This document shows, one piece after another, positions 22,284-23,522 of a DNA stretch of 23,522 bases (the first letter of the stretch is position 1; every line of letters begins with the position of its first letter). A model generated the notes under the pieces. It was not told the origin of the DNA, searched no databases, and saw only the letters and a program-made list of their open reading frames with translations. This DNA is from Spirochaetaceae bacterium (GTDB lineage: Bacteria > Spirochaetota > Spirochaetia > Treponematales > Breznakiellaceae). A program made the position numbers and the translations under genes. The stretch is taken from positions 1 to 23,522 of the forward strand of contig JAISDG010000090.1 of NCBI GenBank assembly GCA_031265015.1, read 5' to 3'.

Positions 22284-23522
22284 ATGAAAAAGATTTTGTC
22301 CGTTGTTTTTATCCTGCTTTGTGCCGCGGGAACGGCGGCTTTTGCCCAGGGCGGCAATGCCCGGGGTGATCTTTTTCCGCTGCCGGAAGAAGCGATCCGG
22401 ATGGAATATGACCTGCTGTATGAGATGGCCCGGAACCTCGACCCGGAAAGCGCCGGAAAGGATGCTGTTCCCCTGCTTGAGCTGATACACGCCCTGAAAC
22501 CGGAAAAACTGTGGCCCGTGGAAAGCCTGGGGATGGTGTATTGTTATATCAGCGAAGAAAGACCCTCTTTCCCCAACGGCCTGCCATGGCTGCTGGAAGC
22601 CGAAAGGATGAACAGCCGTGATGCGGCCCTGTATTATAACCTGGCCTGCGTCTATTCCCTGCGCTCCGAGCCGGACAAGGCTGCTTCCGCCATGGATAAG
22701 GCCCTGGTGTACGGATACTGGAACATCGACTGGATGAAAGAGGACGAAGACCTTATCAACCTGAGAAGTACTCCCTGGTGGGAAGAAAACATAGAGCAGG
22801 ACGGGGAAAGCAGGGTATTTAACGCCGCGGCGCGGCTGCTGGAAACGGATCCCGGTTTTGCCGGGGCGTATTTTGCCCGGGGGCGGGAGTATGCCAAAAG
22901 GGAGGATTTCCCCAAAGCCCTGGAACAGTATAACCGGGCCATTGAATGTGATCCCGGATACCGGGACGCCTATAGTGACCGGGCCTGGTTATATTTACAT
23001 CTGGGTGACATTGATAAATGGATAGCCGATTATACCCAGGTATGGCGGCATGATCCGGATGCCCTGAATACTTATACGCGGGACGCGTTGAATATAGCGG
23101 ACGGCGGGCAGTATCGTTTTATTGATGATTTTATCAGGACCATGCAAAACAATCCGGAGTACGCGGCCTTGTTTCTGACCGGAGTATGGGAAAGAATAAA
23201 CCAGGAAGAAAGAACGGAAGAGGAGGCGGTTGAGGCCGCGGCGAGTGCTTTAACCCGGGCCATTGCCCTTGAACCCCGGGTGGCCTTTACCTACGTTTGC
23301 CGTGGTTCCCTGTATGAGTTTACCGGTGATTTTAACCGGCTTGTAGACGACATGGCCGTCGCGGTAATGATTTCACCGGATATAGCGGCGCCCCTGATCC
23401 GTTACTTTGAAAGAAACAACGACGATCTCTACGAGGGCTTTTCCAGGGCCCTGCGGACCAACCGGGAATACGCCGCCCTCTGCTTCCGGTCCTTTTTGTT
23501 TTACGCCAAAGGCGACTACCCC
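22284..23522 (+). CDS. Secreted TPR-repeat protein (3' end beyond the window)
   Basis: An open frame of 413 codons reaches the window edge. It starts with a signal peptide: KK, a hydrophobic run and TAAFA-QGG, with cleavage expected after Ala21, so it should be periplasmic or exposed outside the inner membrane. Tetratricopeptide repeats follow: about 113-141 (AALYYNLACVYSLRSEPDKA, with the end-of-group form RSTPWWEENI near 160), 192-225 (AYFARGREYAKREDFPKALE) and 226-260 (AYSDRAWLYLHLGDIDKWIA), with more divergent repeats later. TPR arrays bind other proteins; no enzymatic domain appears in the visible part. ATG at 22284 has a strong AGGGAGGG site. It is transcribed after pgi and the flavin reductase-like gene, but no functional link can be seen. 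Confidence 0.88.
   Translation, partial: MKKILSVVFILLCAAGTAAFAQGGNARGDLFPLPEEAIRMEYDLLYEMARNLDPESAGKDAVPLLELIHALKPEKLWPVESLGMVYCYISEERPSFPNGLPWLLEAERMNSRDAALYYNLACVYSLRSEPDKAASAMDKALVYGYWNIDWMKEDEDLINLRSTPWWEENIEQDGESRVFNAAARLLETDPGFAGAYFARGREYAKREDFPKALEQYNRAIECDPGYRDAYSDRAWLYLHLGDIDKWIADYTQVWRHDPDALNTYTRDALNIADGGQYRFIDDFIRTMQNNPEYAALFLTGVWERINQEERTEEEAVEAAASALTRAIALEPRVAFTYVCRGSLYEFTGDFNRLVDDMAVAVMISPDIAAPLIRYFERNNDDLYEGFSRALRTNREYAALCFRSFLFYAKGDYP

Noticed and set aside
22284..22350. Lipobox (ILLC) in the TPR protein signal peptide
   Set aside because: Leu at -1 is unfavourable and the hydrophobic run continues past the Cys to a good AFA-Q cleavage site, so an ordinary signal peptide is more likely.
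1..23522. tRNA genes, CRISPR arrays, transposases, phage genes, toxin-antitoxin pairs
   Set aside because: Looked for on both strands; no cloverleaf, repeat-spacer pattern, transposase motif or toxin-like pair was found.

Overview
The window is G+C-rich bacterial chromosome, densely packed with short intergenic gaps. I infer a treponeme-like spirochaete, possibly from the termite-gut side of the genus. The reasons are the gene set, a cystalysin-type C-S lyase, a permissive lipobox and a small conserved protein of a type I associate with Treponema. No rRNA, tRNA, CRISPR array, prophage or transposase is visible, so this is mostly core genome with a few accessory genes.

Layout. Positions 1-374 (minus strand) hold the N-terminal part of a YgjP-type zinc peptidase. 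It diverges from aspS (410-2254), which is followed closely by two half-size chromate transporter genes (2275-3441). A promoter at about 3503 then drives a DinB-fold protein, a CapA-family lipoprotein and a MalY/PatB aminotransferase (3550-6873), which meet a convergent minus-strand set. That set is a conserved protein of unknown function (6931-7530), a 5-formyltetrahydrofolate cyclo-ligase and a DRTGG-domain protein (up to 8559). From 17872 down to 8699 a five-gene minus-strand operon runs dnaE, yggT, recG, an aldo/keto reductase with a ferredoxin-like tail, and an RlmD/RumA-like protein. It ends in a perfect 44-nt palindrome that works as a terminator and directly abuts the -35 box of the DRTGG gene. 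On the plus strand from 18015 follow a V4R sensor-domain protein, a diguanylate cyclase and a DUF6941 protein, then pgi, a flavin reductase-like protein and a TPR protein cut by the window end.

How the genes work together. The dnaE operon combines replication and repair (dnaE, recG) with membrane (yggT) and Fe-S redox or RNA-modification functions. The V4R and GGDEF pair looks like a split ligand sensor plus c-di-GMP synthase. The other groups are ordinary metabolic or transport genes.

Most notable: the RlmD-like protein keeps its four Fe-S cysteines but has Gln and Asp where the catalytic Cys and Glu should be; recG carries an in-frame duplicated 36-bp palindromic unit between helicase motifs I and Ia; DnaE has two tandem OB-folds; the YgjP-like gene, aspS and dnaE appear to be transcribed from their own start codons (leaderless); and two genes (patB and the formyl-THF cyclo-ligase) lack a usual start codon where homology requires one. 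I did not find a clearly new defence or mobile system.
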